Origin: Bacteroides sp. MSB163 | GTDB lineage: Bacteria > Bacteroidota > Bacteroidia > Bacteroidales > Bacteroidaceae | Assembly: GCF_036416795.1 (NCBI RefSeq) | Contig: NZ_CP143867.1 | Location: 2,720,001 to 2,784,000, forward strand | Reading direction: 5' to 3' | Length of the DNA: 64,000 nucleotides | Shown here: positions 1 through 11,200 of the stretch, piece by piece | Position numbering within the stretch: position 1 is the first letter of the stretch | Layout: each line of letters starts with the position of its first letter | Made by a program: the position numbers and the translations under genes | The notes under the pieces: model-generated | Databases searched by the model: none | Seen by the model: the letters and a program-made list of their open reading frames with translations, nothing else | Told to the model about the DNA's origin: nothing

Positions 1-675
1 TCCAGTGGTTTTGCAAGCTTCTTCTCGCATATGGATGCTGATGCGCCGGGTATGTATGCTTCTAAAGCACGCCAATGCATAAGCACAGGGTTGTATAAAC
101 TGATTTCTGATACAGATGAGCGTAAAACAGCGTGGTTCCGTGGGGCCATTCCTTCTGATGAAGAAAAAACAGCTTCATCTTATACGAGTTATTGCCAAAT
201 TAAGTTTAAAATGGCAGATTACACAACCCGTACAGGTGATTATTTACTTATGAGAGCAGAAGAGATGATATTAATTAAGGCTGAAGCCGAATGTCATCAG
301 AAAGAATATGGTGCTGCCCGTACCACAATAAAAACTTTAGGAAACGCGAGAGATAGTAAGTTTGAGGAACGTTTAGCTGCCCGTACAGATGCAAATACTT
401 ATAATTCTGACACTAATGCTCCTTTGGAAACATTAATGGATGAGATTTTATTCCAACGTCGTGTGGAACTTTGGGGTGAAGTGGGACGTATCTTTGATAT
501 GCAGCGTTTAGGTTTGGGGTATAATCGTAATTATGAAGGCTCTAATCATACAGAGAAGGTAACGACAAAGAACACTAATGCCGCTTCTCCATTATTTATC
601 CTTCCTCTGCCGCAGTCTGAAATAGATGGTAATGAGAATATTACCTCTGCGGATCAGAATCCTATAGTTCAATAA
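1..675 (+). CDS. SusD/RagB-family lipoprotein, C-terminal part (cut by window start)
   Basis: The frame is open from base 1 and ends at 675, giving about 224 residues of the C-terminal half of a SusD-like surface lipoprotein. Family hallmarks are the segment YLLMRAEEMILIKAEAE, the later FQRRVELWGEVGRIFDMQR (SusD C-terminal domain) and the closing ILPLPQSEIDGN. SusD proteins cap a SusC TonB-dependent transporter and bind the glycan or peptide substrate on the cell surface. The signal peptide, lipobox and TPR core lie to the left of the window, as presumably does the partner susC. It is followed 16 bases later by a lipoprotein gene on the same strand, the usual susC-susD-lipoprotein order. Family assignment is secure; the substrate cannot be told. 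Confidence 0.93.
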   Translation, partial: SSGFASFFSHMDADAPGMYASKARQCISTGLYKLISDTDERKTAWFRGAIPSDEEKTASSYTSYCQIKFKMADYTTRTGDYLLMRAEEMILIKAEAECHQKEYGAARTTIKTLGNARDSKFEERLAARTDANTYNSDTNAPLETLMDEILFQRRVELWGEVGRIFDMQRLGLGYNRNYEGSNHTEKVTTKNTNAASPLFILPLPQSEIDGNENITSADQNPIVQ

Positions 676-703
676 TTTATAAACCTATATAATGAAGGAA
701 AAT

Positions 704-1486
704 ATGAAACTATATACAATAAAGAAATATGCTGCTATATTGCTCTGTTTGGCAGCTTTTACCTCCTGCGATACAGATGCAGAAGGTACGAAATATGGTG
801 TAAACGGAGTTGAGGCAGCTTTTGCATCTACTCAAATGAATGTGGAAGTAGGTGCTGAAGACAACGGCGTCATCCGGGTTCCCGTATATCGTGGAAATAC
901 AGATGCAGAGGCTTCAGTCGGCATTAGCATGGATGAAGCTACAGTAGAAGAAGGTGTATTCACCTTGAAAAGTTCCAATATAGCCTTTGCAAAAGGCGAA
1001 GCAGTGGGGTACGCAGAATTAGTTTTCGGGTCTATAAATGACTTAAGTGCTACTGGTAAATATAAAATTACGCTGGCCATAGATGACAAGGATGCATTGT
1101 CACCTTCCAAATCCGGAGAGATAACAGTGACCGCTCAGAGAAAGTTAACATGGGAGGATTACGGAACCGGAATATATACTTCAGAGCTTTTCGGTCAGGC
1201 ATGGGAACAGCCTATATTGAAAGCTAAAGAAGGTAATATATACAAGTTACCGGATTGTATCACAGAAGGATATCCTTTTGTTTTTACATTGAGTGATGAC
1301 GGACAGTCTTTGGTTAATTGGGATAAACAAGCTACTGGATATAAAGATGCTACTTATGGAATGGTGTATTTCAGTCCTACAGGTATGCAACGCCAGGGTA
1401 ATGTACTGCTATTTGCGATGCGTGGCTTGGTAGATGCTGGTACTTTGTTTAGTGGTTTCACAGAAACATTGGAATTACCTGAATAA
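704..1486 (+). CDS. SusD-associated surface lipoprotein, unknown function
   Basis: A lipoprotein of about 260 residues. An ATG lies at 692 and another at 704; I prefer 704 because an AAGGA stands just upstream and the signal peptide then starts MKLYTIKKYAAILLCLAAF with the lipobox TSC (Cys22). Residues 40-140 look like a beta-sandwich of Calx-beta flavour (VPVYRGNTDAEASVGISM and a later YKITLAID). The rest has no recognisable motif. A similar beginning (lipobox, then an FxVTLxRxxAD-like strand) is seen in the lipoprotein at 21858, which also ends a susC-susD cassette, so I infer an accessory substrate-binding role comparable to SusE/SusF position-wise. It closes the operon, with a terminator at 1562. 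Confidence 0.8.
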   Translation: MKLYTIKKYAAILLCLAAFTSCDTDAEGTKYGVNGVEAAFASTQMNVEVGAEDNGVIRVPVYRGNTDAEASVGISMDEATVEEGVFTLKSSNIAFAKGEAVGYAELVFGSINDLSATGKYKITLAIDDKDALSPSKSGEITVTAQRKLTWEDYGTGIYTSELFGQAWEQPILKAKEGNIYKLPDCITEGYPFVFTLSDDGQSLVNWDKQATGYKDATYGMVYFSPTGMQRQGNVLLFAMRGLVDAGTLFSGFTETLELPE

Positions 1487-1561
1487 TTGTTTCCTACTAC
1501 TACTGTTATTGGGGAAATAAGTTTGTAACAGAGTGTATCTGATACAAAAGATATGAATAAG

Positions 1562-1595
1562 GCTACCTCATTTTTATCTTGAGGTAGCTTTTTTT
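1562..1595 (+). terminator. Rho-independent terminator after the lipoprotein gene
   Basis: GCTACCTCA (1562-1570) pairs perfectly with TGAGGTAGC (1580-1588), followed directly by a run of seven T. It lies 76 bases after the stop codon of the upstream lipoprotein and would isolate the next cassette from read-through. Confidence 0.85.
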
Positions 1596-2016
1596 ACAAA
1601 TTATACTATTTAGTTTTCGCTTTTCTGTTTTTCTTGTCTCTTATTCTTTTAAATATTTTTCATCAAAAAGCGATTGACGGCTTTTTACTGAAAAATATAT
1701 ACTTTTAATCGTATTTGCCTCTATGCGTGAACCGTTGATCAGAATTAACTTTCAATTATTTATTATTTTGTACATTCGTGCAGTGAATTAAACGCACAGT
1801 AATTGTTTGATAGTTCATTTATACCTTAATAAAAGCGGTATATTGCTGAATTTCAATATAATATTTTCTAAATATGGGATAATACTGGTAGAATTTAATA
1901 AATTCATGTATGTATAAAATGCTTATATACAAATAATTATAAAATTGGAAATACATAATATTTAGTCCTTTAAGATATACTAATTAATTGATTATTAATA
2001 AAATAAACACCGCATT
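1596..2016. other. AT-rich non-coding spacer upstream of silent susC cassette 1
   Basis: About 420 bases without a credible gene. I find no signal-peptide coding sequence, no start codon in frame with the following susC and no convincing TTTG/TAnnTTTG promoter pair. In the susC frame the last stop is TAA at 1999-2001, and the frame is then open without ATG into the core at 2017. Confidence 0.6.
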
Positions 2017-2030
2017 AGTTCTGCGAAAAC
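2016..2030 (+). repeat. Putative recombination core, copy 1
   Basis: TAGTTCTGCGAAAAC marks the point where susC coding similarity starts abruptly. The same core occurs at 8284-8298 (identical) and 17158-17172 (one base different), while sequence to its left is unrelated among the three copies. In frame the last 14 bases begin the peptide S-S-A-K-T. I infer a site-specific recombination site of SusC-shufflon type. Confidence 0.7.
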
Positions 2031-5019
2031 GCTTCAGATTTCGTTTATTGGTATGCAGACACAGGAGGTTGCAGTCAAACCTAATTTGAAGGTTGTAATG
2101 AGAGGCAATGCCGAAGCTTTGGACGAAGTTGTGGTAATTGCCTACGGTACCGCTAAAAAAGAATCATTAACAGGTTCTATTTCGGTAGTTGACAATAAAA
2201 AGATCGAGAAACGTATTACAACCAGTGTGACTGGCGCACTTGAAGGTGCCGCACCGGGCGTACAAGTAAATAATACCTATGGCGAACCGGGACAAGCTCC
2301 CGAGATTCGCATCCGTGGTTTCGGTACATTGGTGTCAGGCGCTTCAAGTCCTCTGTATGTGGTAGATGGAGTTCCTTTTGATGGAAACATGGCCGAACTA
2401 AACTCTAACGATATTGAGAGCATGTCCATCTTGAAAGATGCCGCCTCAGCTGCATTATATGGTAATCGCGCGGCTAATGGTGTAGTCCTCATTACGACCA
2501 AAAGTGGACGTAATACCAACAAACCAAGCATTACACTACAGGTAAATCAGGGTATATACAACAGAGGTATTTCCGAGTATGAACGTCTGGATGCAGACCG
2601 TTGGATGGAAGCAAGCTGGATGGCCAAGAAAAACTCCATGATGAGCAATACCGGGATGTCAGAAGACGAGGCGGCCGCCTATGCCACGAGCCACCTGATC
2701 AGTGAGTCCATCGGTCGAAACATTTATAATGCTGCTGACGACAAACTGTTCGACAATAACGGAAAACTGATAGCTACTCGTCTGACTGGTTATGACGACC
2801 TTGACTGGCAGGATGCCATTGAACGTAACGGACATCGCCAAGAATATAACTTGTCGGCTGCCGCATCCGGACAAAAATATAATGTATATTCGTCGGTAGG
2901 CTATTTGAATGAAAAAGGATATGTGAAGGCTACCGGTTATGAACGTTTCTCAGGCCGTATCAATACTACTTATACTCCCAACAAATGGTTTAAGGGAGGT
3001 GTGAATCTTACAGGATCCTGGACTAAACGCAACTATAATAGTAATGCCAGCGGTAATGCGTATGCCAATCCATTTTACATAGCCCGCTATATGGCACCGG
3101 TATATCCTGTTTATTTACACAATGCTGATGGCACATATCAATTGGACGCTGCAGGAGACAAAATATATGATACTACTTCTCCTTATCTGAGCAACCGCCA
3201 CATAGCATATGAAATGTTGTTCAACAAGCAGGAAAGCGTACGTAACGTATTAGGCGGACAAGCTTTTGCCACAATCTCATTACCTTATGGAGTGTCATTG
3301 ACTGTAAAAGGTGACCTGAACAATAGTACTTCCAATAATAAGAAGTACGACAATCCGGAAATAGGTGACGGTGCTACCAACGGTGGTCGTTTGACCAGCT
3401 ATGCTTACCAGTACAGAACCACGACCTTGCAAGAAATCGTAAATTGGAGCTACCAGTTCAATAACGTACATAATGTTGAGGTCATGGCAGCTCACGAAAG
3501 CTACAGTTGGGAACGTAAATATACAGCAGGAATGAATACCGGCATGGCAGTAGATGGAAATCTTACTATGGGTAATTTTCTCAATAACTCTTATTTCACA
3601 GGAAGTGATGATGAAGACAAAACGGAATCTTATCTGGCACGTCTGAAATACAACTATGATGATCGCTATTTCTTGGAAGGTTCGTTCCGTCGTGACGGTT
3701 CTTCACGTTTCCACAAAGATAATCGTTGGGGTAACTTCTACTCCGTAGGTGCAAGTTGGAACATGAAACAGGAGTCTTTTTTGCAAGATGTTGACTGGTT
3801 AGATGCATTAAAACTGCGTGCTTCCTACGGTGAAGTGGGTAATAATATGGGCGTCAGCCTTTATGGACACATGGCTCTTTATACTATCGACAAGAACGGT
3901 GGTGAAGCTGCGTTGGTAAAACAGTCACTTTCTGCACCAGATATTAAATGGGAAACGACCCAGACCGTAGACATCGCTGTAGAAGGGCGTCTGTTTAACC
4001 GCCTGAACTTCCAAATAGGCTACTTCGACAAGCGCTCTAAAGATTTACTATTTGAGGTTCGTCTGCCGCTTTCGGCTGGCTCCTATCCTTGGGTTGCTGA
4101 TACCGCCCCGATGAACCTGACACAATACAAGAATATCGGTACCGTTTCCAACCGTGGTTGGGAAATCTCTTTGAATGCTGACATTATCAATAATAACGAC
4201 TGGAAATGGAATCTTGGTGTGGACGCTACTTTCTTGAAGAACAAAATTGTGAAACTGCCTGACGGAAAAGATATTCTGCACGGTATGCAGAACTATTCTG
4301 AAGGGCATTCCATCTACGAATGGTACACTTACCACTTTGAAGGCGTGGACTAGATGACTGGTACTTCTCTCTATACACTGGATCCGGATAAGAAGGCTAC
4401 TGCCGAAGAAGCTGGTGCATTGACTACCATCAATGGTACAGATTATGCCACTGCCACTTCATACGCCAAACGTGATTGGGCAGGTAGCGCACTTCCCACA
4501 GTCTATGGATCCGTCAATTCGGCACTTTCTTGGAGGAATTGGGATTTGAATATGTTATTCACCTATTCTTTGGGTGGCAAGACGTATGATGGCAGTTATG
4601 CTAGCTTGATGGGAGTATCCGAATCAGGTGCTTCTGGTAACGCTTACCATAAAGATATCCTAAACTCCTGGAAAGAAGTTCCCGCCGGTATGACGGAAAC
4701 TTCTGCCAACCGCATCAATCCGAATGGAACTCCGCGTGCCGATTTTCATAAGTCATCCGACTTGAATGCCGCCAGCGATCGTTGGCTAACCAGCTCTTCT
4801 TATTTGGTATTTAAGAATTTGAATCTGTCTTACAGTTTACCTAAGAGTTGGCTGAAGAACATGGGATTGGAAGGGTTGTCGTTGACTGCCGGTGTAGAAA
4901 ACCTTTTTACACTAACCTCACGCAAAGGACTAAATCCGCAATATTCGTTTAATGGAGGTTCGGATGATACGTATGTGACAGCCCGTGTATATAATTTCGG
5001 TTTGACTGTAAAATTCTAA
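2017..5019 (+). pseudogene. SusC/RagA-type TonB-dependent transporter: 5'-less silent cassette with an in-frame amber codon
   Basis: About 1000 codons of a SusC-like outer-membrane transporter. The product starts inside the end of the carboxypeptidase-D-like domain (S-S-A-K-T-L-Q-I-S-F-I-G-M-Q-T-Q-E-V). It continues with a TonB-box-like LDEVVVIAYG, the plug domain (TSVTGALEGAAPGVQV, IRIRGFGTL, PLYVVDGVPFDG, ILKDAASAALYG) and a complete beta-barrel ending YNFGLTVKF. There is no start codon before ATG 2053 and no signal peptide. TAG at 4351-4353 interrupts the same reading frame after FEGVD; downstream the frame resumes at once (MTGTSLYTLDPD) to 5019, as expected from a point mutation of a sense codon. 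Even if joined to an expressed 5' end, the copy would make a barrel lacking about 220 C-terminal residues. Its susD follows 28 bases later. Confidence 0.85.
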
Positions 5020-5047
5020 AGATATAACCATATAATTCGTATTAGAA

Positions 5048-6685
5048 ATGAAAAAAATACTCAATAAATTGTTTACAGGTAGCCTATTGGCATGTATGGT
5101 GTTAGTGTCCTCCTGTGCCGGTGACTATTTGGATACCGCTCCTACCGATTCAACGGGAGCATCCGATGCCGTAGGGACCACGGCAAATGCAATGAAAGCA
5201 TTGAACGGTATAGCCAAAATTATGACTACACAGCAGTATTATTTTGGTCAGGGATTTGCAGGCGAAAACAACATCATGGCTCATTATGAAAACTACCCGA
5301 GCGAGAATTACTTATATAATATGTATGCTTCCGGATGGTCACCTATTCATAATCAAGAATTCCATACACGCACTAACTCTATTTATGACGCATACGCATG
5401 GTACTACTATTATACTATCATTGGTAATGCGAACACTATTCTTGCCAATATTGATAATGCCGAAGGACTTCAAACTGAAAAAGATTTTGTCAAGGCTTCA
5501 GCACTGACTTTCCGCGCATACGCTTTCGAAAAGTTAGTGCACTATTACTGTTGGCGATGGCAGGATTCCAATAACGGTGCTTCACAAGGACTCGTGCTCC
5601 GTATTGATGAATCTACTGGCGGACAAGGCTATGCTACTCTGGCTGAGACGTATGCTCAAATCTACAAAGACTTGGATGAAGCAATTGCCTTGTATAACCA
5701 AAGTGGTATGGACCGTGATGCCGCACAAGTATGGATGCCGAATGTAAATGTTGCTCATGCAGTCTATGCTCGTGCTGCTATAACTAAACAAGATTACACC
5801 AAAGCTCTGTCCGAAGCCAAACTTGCTCGCCAAAACTATCCGCTTATGAGTAACGCTGAATATCAATCCGGTTTCTGCAATCCGACGACTGAATGGATTT
5901 TCGGTTGTTTCGGCGGTTCGCAAGAAAATAATTGGTATTGGAGTTATGGTACTCAGTTTGCTTGTAACGGATATTATGCGAGTGCAAACAATACTGGTGC
6001 TGGTGCCATTGGGCGTGAGCTTATCAACCGCATCCCGGACAATGATGCCCGCAAAGCGCTGTTCTTGACGGAAGACAAATTCCCCGGTTATGATTTTAAT
6101 GATGGCTCAGCCATGGATTTGACTTACGGTATTCTTGGACTGGGTAAAGGCGAAGAAGCAGACTTGCTTTGGGAAGACGCCGCAGAGTATTGCCAGAGAA
6201 TGGCGGTAAGTGGACTTGCCGCACCTTATCAATCTGGCTATATGTATTTGGGTGGACAGTTGAAATTCTATGTATTTGATACTCCGGGGGTAAGCTATCT
6301 GCCTTTCATTCGTTCATCAGAAATGGTATTGATTGAAGCGGAAGCTAACTACTTCTTGAACAATGAACCGGATGCACAAGCCGCTCTGATAGAGTTGAAT
6401 GCTACCTCTGGACGTAATCCTGAATATACTTGTACTAAAACCGGTGAAGCCCTCTGGAACGAAATCATGGATTATCGTGAACTTGAACTTTGGGGTGAAG
6501 GCTTTGCCTGGAGCGATTACAAAAGATGGAATCGTTCTGTAGTGCGTAAAGGATTCGCTGATGGAGGTAATGCACATATTTCCATTGCGAAAACGATCCC
6601 AGCTGATGGTGCAAATAAATGGACCTGGGATGTGCCCTTGAATGAAACCGATTACAACGATGAATTGAATCTTGCGGGAAAATAA
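5048..6685 (+). CDS. SusD/RagB-family nutrient-binding lipoprotein (cassette 1)
   Basis: A 545-residue SusD homologue of usual family length. The signal peptide MKKILNKLFTGSLLACMVLVSS is followed by lipobox Cys23 and DYLDTAPTDS, the classic SusD start. Further marks are the TPR-like half (FVKASALTFRAYAFEKLVHYY), IRSSEMVLIEAEANYF, and a C-terminal block ELELWGEGFAWSDYKRWNR. It should sit on the cell surface as the lid of the adjacent SusC. The gene is intact although its susC carries an amber codon, and with no promoter visible between the two it is presumably silent with the cassette. Two palindromes follow (6709 and 6898). Confidence 0.93.
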   Translation: MKKILNKLFTGSLLACMVLVSSCAGDYLDTAPTDSTGASDAVGTTANAMKALNGIAKIMTTQQYYFGQGFAGENNIMAHYENYPSENYLYNMYASGWSPIHNQEFHTRTNSIYDAYAWYYYYTIIGNANTILANIDNAEGLQTEKDFVKASALTFRAYAFEKLVHYYCWRWQDSNNGASQGLVLRIDESTGGQGYATLAETYAQIYKDLDEAIALYNQSGMDRDAAQVWMPNVNVAHAVYARAAITKQDYTKALSEAKLARQNYPLMSNAEYQSGFCNPTTEWIFGCFGGSQENNWYWSYGTQFACNGYYASANNTGAGAIGRELINRIPDNDARKALFLTEDKFPGYDFNDGSAMDLTYGILGLGKGEEADLLWEDAAEYCQRMAVSGLAAPYQSGYMYLGGQLKFYVFDTPGVSYLPFIRSSEMVLIEAEANYFLNNEPDAQAALIELNATSGRNPEYTCTKTGEALWNEIMDYRELELWGEGFAWSDYKRWNRSVVRKGFADGGNAHISIAKTIPADGANKWTWDVPLNETDYNDELNLAGK

Positions 6686-6708
6686 TTTCATCGGAACACA
6701 TTGGCGGA

Positions 6709-6740
6709 ATTAATTCATTTTTGCATTCTAATGAATTAAT
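6709..6740 (+). terminator. Possible terminator hairpin after susD of cassette 1
   Basis: ATTAATTCAT (6709-6718) is perfectly complementary to ATGAATTAAT (6731-6740), followed by ACTTTTAG. The stem is AT-rich and hence weak. It sits 24 bases past the susD stop. Confidence 0.4.
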
Positions 6741-6897
6741 ACTTTTAGTTCAATAGTTGACAGGGTGAATTCTTAATTGATGTTAGTGTCTTTTCCTGAT
6801 TTAGCTAGATGCCAAGGGGGGATTTCTTTTCAGATATGAACTATAATTCCGTCAACAGGTTCTACTGGACTTATAAATAAAGTGTTTTGTTTTTAGT

Positions 6898-6936
6898 GGA
6901 GGGAATGTCATTGGATATTCCCTCCATTGCTGTTTT
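6898..6936 (+). terminator. Terminator-like hairpin closing cassette 1
   Basis: GGAGGGAAT (6898-6906) pairs perfectly with ATTCCCTCC (6917-6925), followed by ATTGCTGTTTT. The stem is GC-rich but the T tract is interrupted, so termination strength is uncertain. Confidence 0.6.
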
Positions 6937-7215
6937 ATTATGAAATTGGTTAGTTGAAAAGCATCATTCCTGTTAAAACGGACATTAAATGCCTTAATAA
7001 TTGATTCTGCAATCAATACGCCACTTGGATTTAATTATACAGCTCAAGACGAGGTAAGTATTATAACTTTTCCATAAGACTCTAATAAAAAGTGATGTAT
7101 AAAAAAAACTGTAAATTGCCTCCATCCTATTAGTAATTAGTCTTAGATATGTTCTAAATCATCTTGAAGTAAATACAATTTTACTATTGTTTATAATTTT
7201 TCTTCTGACCTTTAG
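6937..7215. other. Non-coding stretch between cassette 1 and the susD remnant
   Basis: AT-rich sequence full of stops in all frames. It may contain further decayed coding sequence of the SusD remnant that begins about 7216, but I see no recognisable peptide. Confidence 0.4.
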
Positions 7216-7695
7216 ATAATAAGAAATAATGTATGTACAGGACTTTTTGAAGTGGATAATAATAATGAAGAGATAAGGTTTATCAATAAATATCCAGATC
7301 AGAATGGAAGACTACCGGTTAATAATGCACGCGTTACTTCGCTTATCAGATATCTACTTAATAGCAGCTGAAGCTGCACTGAAAAAATCAACTTCCAACT
7401 AGAATAAAGCTGATTTCTATTTGAATAAAATTCGGAAACGTGCAGTTTCTGAGTTAACTTTGAAAAAAAGAAGAAAGGAACTGCCATGGAAAGTCATCGC
7501 TTCTACGATGCTATGCGATTGGGATTAATCTTAAACCGTGAAGAAGCACCAGGTGAAGGTACTGATCATTATTTAAATTCAACGGATTTAATATCTCCAA
7601 ATTGGAATGATTACAGAATAATATTAGCTATTCCACAAGCAGAAGTTGATGTTAACCCTAATATTCAAGGACAACAGAGTCTGGGATACGAATAA
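7216..7695 (+). pseudogene. Decayed SusD C-terminal fragment (two frameshifts, one stop)
   Basis: Three successive frames together spell the C-terminal third of a SusD protein. Frame one (from about 7237) gives TGLFEVDNNNEEIRFINKYP and ends LPVNNARVTSL. After a shift near 7338 the next frame gives LRLSDIYLIAAEAALKKS, crosses an in-frame TAG (after STSN) and continues NKADFYLNKIRKRA and KKRRKEL. After another shift at 7485 the last frame gives MESHRFYDAMRLGLILNRE to the normal-looking end IPQAEVDVNPNIQGQQSLGYE at 7695. The order and spacing match SusD (LIRLSDIYLIAAEA, then RRKELxMESHRFYD). The N-terminal two thirds and any partner susC are gone. A short ORF beginning at 7486 is only the last piece of this relic, not a gene of its own. 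Confidence 0.82.
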
Positions 7696-7733
7696 AGTCT
7701 TCTTAAAATAAAGTTGTTTTAGATGAAATGTAC

Positions 7734-7770
7734 CCTAAAAGTTTTATATAGGACTTTTAGGATGTTTTTT
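7734..7770 (+). terminator. Rho-independent terminator after the susD remnant
   Basis: CCTAAAAGT (7734-7742) pairs with ACTTTTAGG (7753-7761) and is followed by ATGTTTTTTT. Position 38 bases after the remnant's stop suggests it once ended that operon. Confidence 0.8.
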
Positions 7771-8283
7771 TATATTCATCTTCTCTAATTAAACCTGTAA
7801 TTCATTATTATATAAGAGGATAAATATTGATTTAATATAGGCTAATTGCAAGTTAAAGTAAATGTTCTATTTATCGTTTTTACCGATACAGTTGTTTGTT
7901 GTTTGTGAGAATGAGATTGCTCGTCTTAAGCTCAACTGTGCATAATACCCTTTTGTTGAAAAATCAAGACTACATGATAAATTATTGATATGCATGTAAT
8001 TTACCAATCTGGTTTAGGTAGAAAATTTAAGTATTTCATACATTTTAATCTCTACTTGAGCCCATAGTATTGGTTTTATCACTCATTTGTATTCACAGTC
8101 AAATAGTAACTAACTAATAACAAAGTAATTGAAAATCAAATAGAGGAACTTTTAGGTAGATACAAATATATGCTCATGTTTTATACATATCTAGTTACTA
8201 GATATTTAATAAATCATAATTGTCTTGGCTTGAGTTCTATAAACATATATTTGTTATTGATTATCAACAAGATAAAACCTACT
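7771..8283. other. AT-rich non-coding spacer upstream of silent susC cassette 2
   Basis: About 510 bases with no credible gene, signal-peptide sequence or promoter for the following susC. In the susC frame TAA at 8273-8275 closes the frame, leaving only N-L-L before the core at 8285. Confidence 0.6.
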
Positions 8284-8298
8284 TAGTTCTGCGAAAAC
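8284..8298 (+). repeat. Putative recombination core, copy 2
   Basis: TAGTTCTGCGAAAAC, identical over 15 bases to the copy at 2016-2030 and in the same reading phase relative to susC. Sequence to the left shows no similarity beyond two or three bases. Confidence 0.7.
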
Positions 8299-11200
8299 AT
8301 TGCAAATTTCGTACATTGGTATGCAAACACAAGAGGTCGCTATCAAGTCTCACTTGAAAATTACAATGAAGACTGATAGCGAAATACTTCAAGAAGTTGT
8401 TGTTACTGGTATGCAACGTATGGATAAGCGCTTATTTACTGGAGCAGCAACAAAATTGTCTGCAGATAACGTAAAATTAGATGGTATTGCAGAAATTAGT
8501 CGTGCGCTTGAGGGACGTGCTGCCGGTGTATCCGTACAGAATGTATCAGGTACATTTGGTACGGCTCCTAAAATTCGTGTACGTGGCGCAACTTCTATCT
8601 ATGGTAGTTCAAAACCTCTATGGGTAGTGGATGGTGTAATCATGGAAGATGTTACAGAGGTTAGTGCAGATGCACTATCATCAGGAGATGCCGAAACGTT
8701 GATCTCTTCTGCTATTGCCGGTTTGAATGCTGATGATATTGAAAGCTTTCAGATATTAAAAGATGGTTCCGCAACATCTATTTATGGTGCACGTGCAATG
8801 GCTGGTGTGATTGTTGTTACTACTAAAAAAGGTAAGGCAGGTAGCAATAAAATTAGTTACACTGGTGAGTTCTCTTTAAGATTGAAACCTAGTTACAACG
8901 ATTACAATATTATGAATTCGCAAGAGCAAATGGGGGTGTATCGAGAAATGGAAAAAGCCGGTTATTTGAACCTAGCGGAAACCTATCGTGCATCAGACAG
9001 TGGTATCTATGGAAAAATGTATCATCTGATCAATACTTATGATCCGACTACAGGTAAGTATGCCTTAGAAAATACATTATCAGCACGTAATGGTTATTTA
9101 CAGGAAGCCGAATATCGCAATACGGATTGGTTTGATGCATTATTCAACAACTCAGTTTCCCAAAATCATGCTATCAGTATGGCAAGTGGTACGGATAAGG
9201 CTTCTTATTATGCATCTTTAAGCGTGATGAATGATCCGGGTTGGTATAAGCAGAGCGAAGTAAATCGTTATACGGCTAACATTAATGCTTTATATAACAT
9301 TTACAAAAATCTTTCTTTAAACTTAATAGGAAATGCTTCTTACCGTAAACAAAAAGCACCGGGCACATTAAGCCAAAGTGTTGATGTTGTATCCGGTGAG
9401 GTAAGACGTGACTTTGATATCAACCCTTATTCGTATGCGCTGAACACTTCACGTGCACTTGATCCCGACGAATATTATGTACGCAATTATGCCCCTTTCA
9501 ATATTCTAAATGAGTTAGAGAATAATTATATGAATCTAGATGTGGTTGATTTGAAATTTCAAGGTGAAATGAAATGGAAACCGATACAGAAAGTAGAACT
9601 GGCGGCTTTAGGTGCGTACAAGCATTCTTCAACCACTCAAGCACATGAAATTCATGATTATTCTAATCAAGCATGGGCTTTTCGAGCTATGGATGATGCA
9701 ACGATGCGTGACGCAAACCCATGGTTGTATACCGATCCGGACAATGCCAATTCATTGCCGGTTTCTGTTTTGCCGGTCGGCGGTTTCTATCGTGAAACAA
9801 AATATTCGATGAACAGTTATGATTTCCGTGCTAGTGCCAGCTACAATGACGTATTTAATGAAGACCACATCGTTAATTTATTTGGTGGTATGCAGTTGAC
9901 GGCTGTTGACCGTAAAAAAACTTGGTTCAATGGTGTAGGTATGCAGTATGATATGGGTATGCTAGGCGCTTATGATTATCTTTATTTTAAGCAAGGAAAA
10001 GAAGAAGGTTCACAGTACTACACTGTGAGCGAAACCCGTTCGCGTGAAGTAGCATTCTTTGCAACAGGCACTTACTCTTATCAAGGCAAATATACAGTGA
10101 ATGGAACTGTACGCTATGAAGGATCCAACAAGTTGGGAAAAAGCCGTTCCGCCCGTTGGTTACCCACTTGGAATATATCCGGTGCATGGAATGTGCATGA
10201 AGAGAATTTCTTCGAAAATTTGAAACCTGCACTTTCCAATTTAACATTAAAAGCTTCTTATTCACTGACTGCTGACCGCGGTCCAGCTGATGTGACCAAT
10301 TCACGTGTTGTGATTGAAAGTTATAATCCATGGCGTCCATTTGCCAGTGTAAACGAATCTGGATTACAAATAAAGGATTTGGAAAACAGCGAACTAACCT
10401 ACGAAAAGAAGCATGAACTTAATATTGGAGCTGAAATTGGATTTTTGGATAATAGGATAAACTTATCGATAGATTGGTACAAACGTAATAACTATGATTT
10501 AATTGGTATCATCAATACGATGGGGATCGGAGGACAGATTACCAAATATGCTAATGTGGCAAGTATGAAATCACATGGTATTGAGTTTACTTTGTCAACA
10601 CGTAATATCGTAACAGAAAACTTTAAATGGAATACTGACTTTATTTTCTCTAATGCCAAAAATGAAGTAACAGATTTGGAATCTAACGCACGCGTTATTG
10701 ACATGATTACTGGTACCGGTTTCACGATGGCGGGATATCCGGTACGTTCTTTGTTCTCTATGGATTTTCAGGGATTGAATAAGGAAGGACTACCTACTTT
10801 TATCAATGAAAAGGGGGAAGTGACCATTAGCGATCTTAACTTCCAGGAACGTGACAGGAAAGATCATCTGGTATATGAAGGTCCTACAGATCCGACGATA
10901 ACCGGTAGTTTGGGTAATGTATTCAGCTATAAAAATTTCCGTTTAAATGTGTTTATGACATACTCATTTGGAAATGTAATTCGTATGGATCCGGTATTCA
11001 GTAATAAATATTCAGATTTAGATGCCATGCCGAAAGAATTCAAGAATAGATGGACTGTAGCCGGTGATGAGAATACGACAAATATTCCGGTTATTGCTGA
11101 TCAACGACAGAATGAAAATGATAATTATCTGCGCTATGCTTACAATGCTTATAACTATTCAACAGCTCGTGTCGCCAAAGGTGATTTTATCCGTATGAAA

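Noticed and set aside
832..1110. Minus-strand ORF opposite the first lipoprotein gene
   Set aside because: No recognisable protein features and fully contained in a well-supported plus-strand gene; many long opposite-strand ORFs (for example 20906-21637, 32255-33070, 41232-42044) are of the same kind.
1613..1620. GTTTTCGC, reverse complement of part of the core, just after the first terminator
   Set aside because: Only eight bases agree; the continuation (TTTTCTG) does not match the core's other half.
4351..4353. Programmed amber read-through or recoded TAG
   Set aside because: Other genes in the window show no in-frame TAG, and nothing near the codon resembles a recoding signal; a nonsense mutation in a silent gene is simpler.
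4354..5019. Separate gene for the C-terminal part of SusC starting at ATG 4354
   Set aside because: It is the same frame as the upstream part with only TAG between them, has no export signal, and corresponds exactly to the end of the barrel. An interrupted susC explains it.
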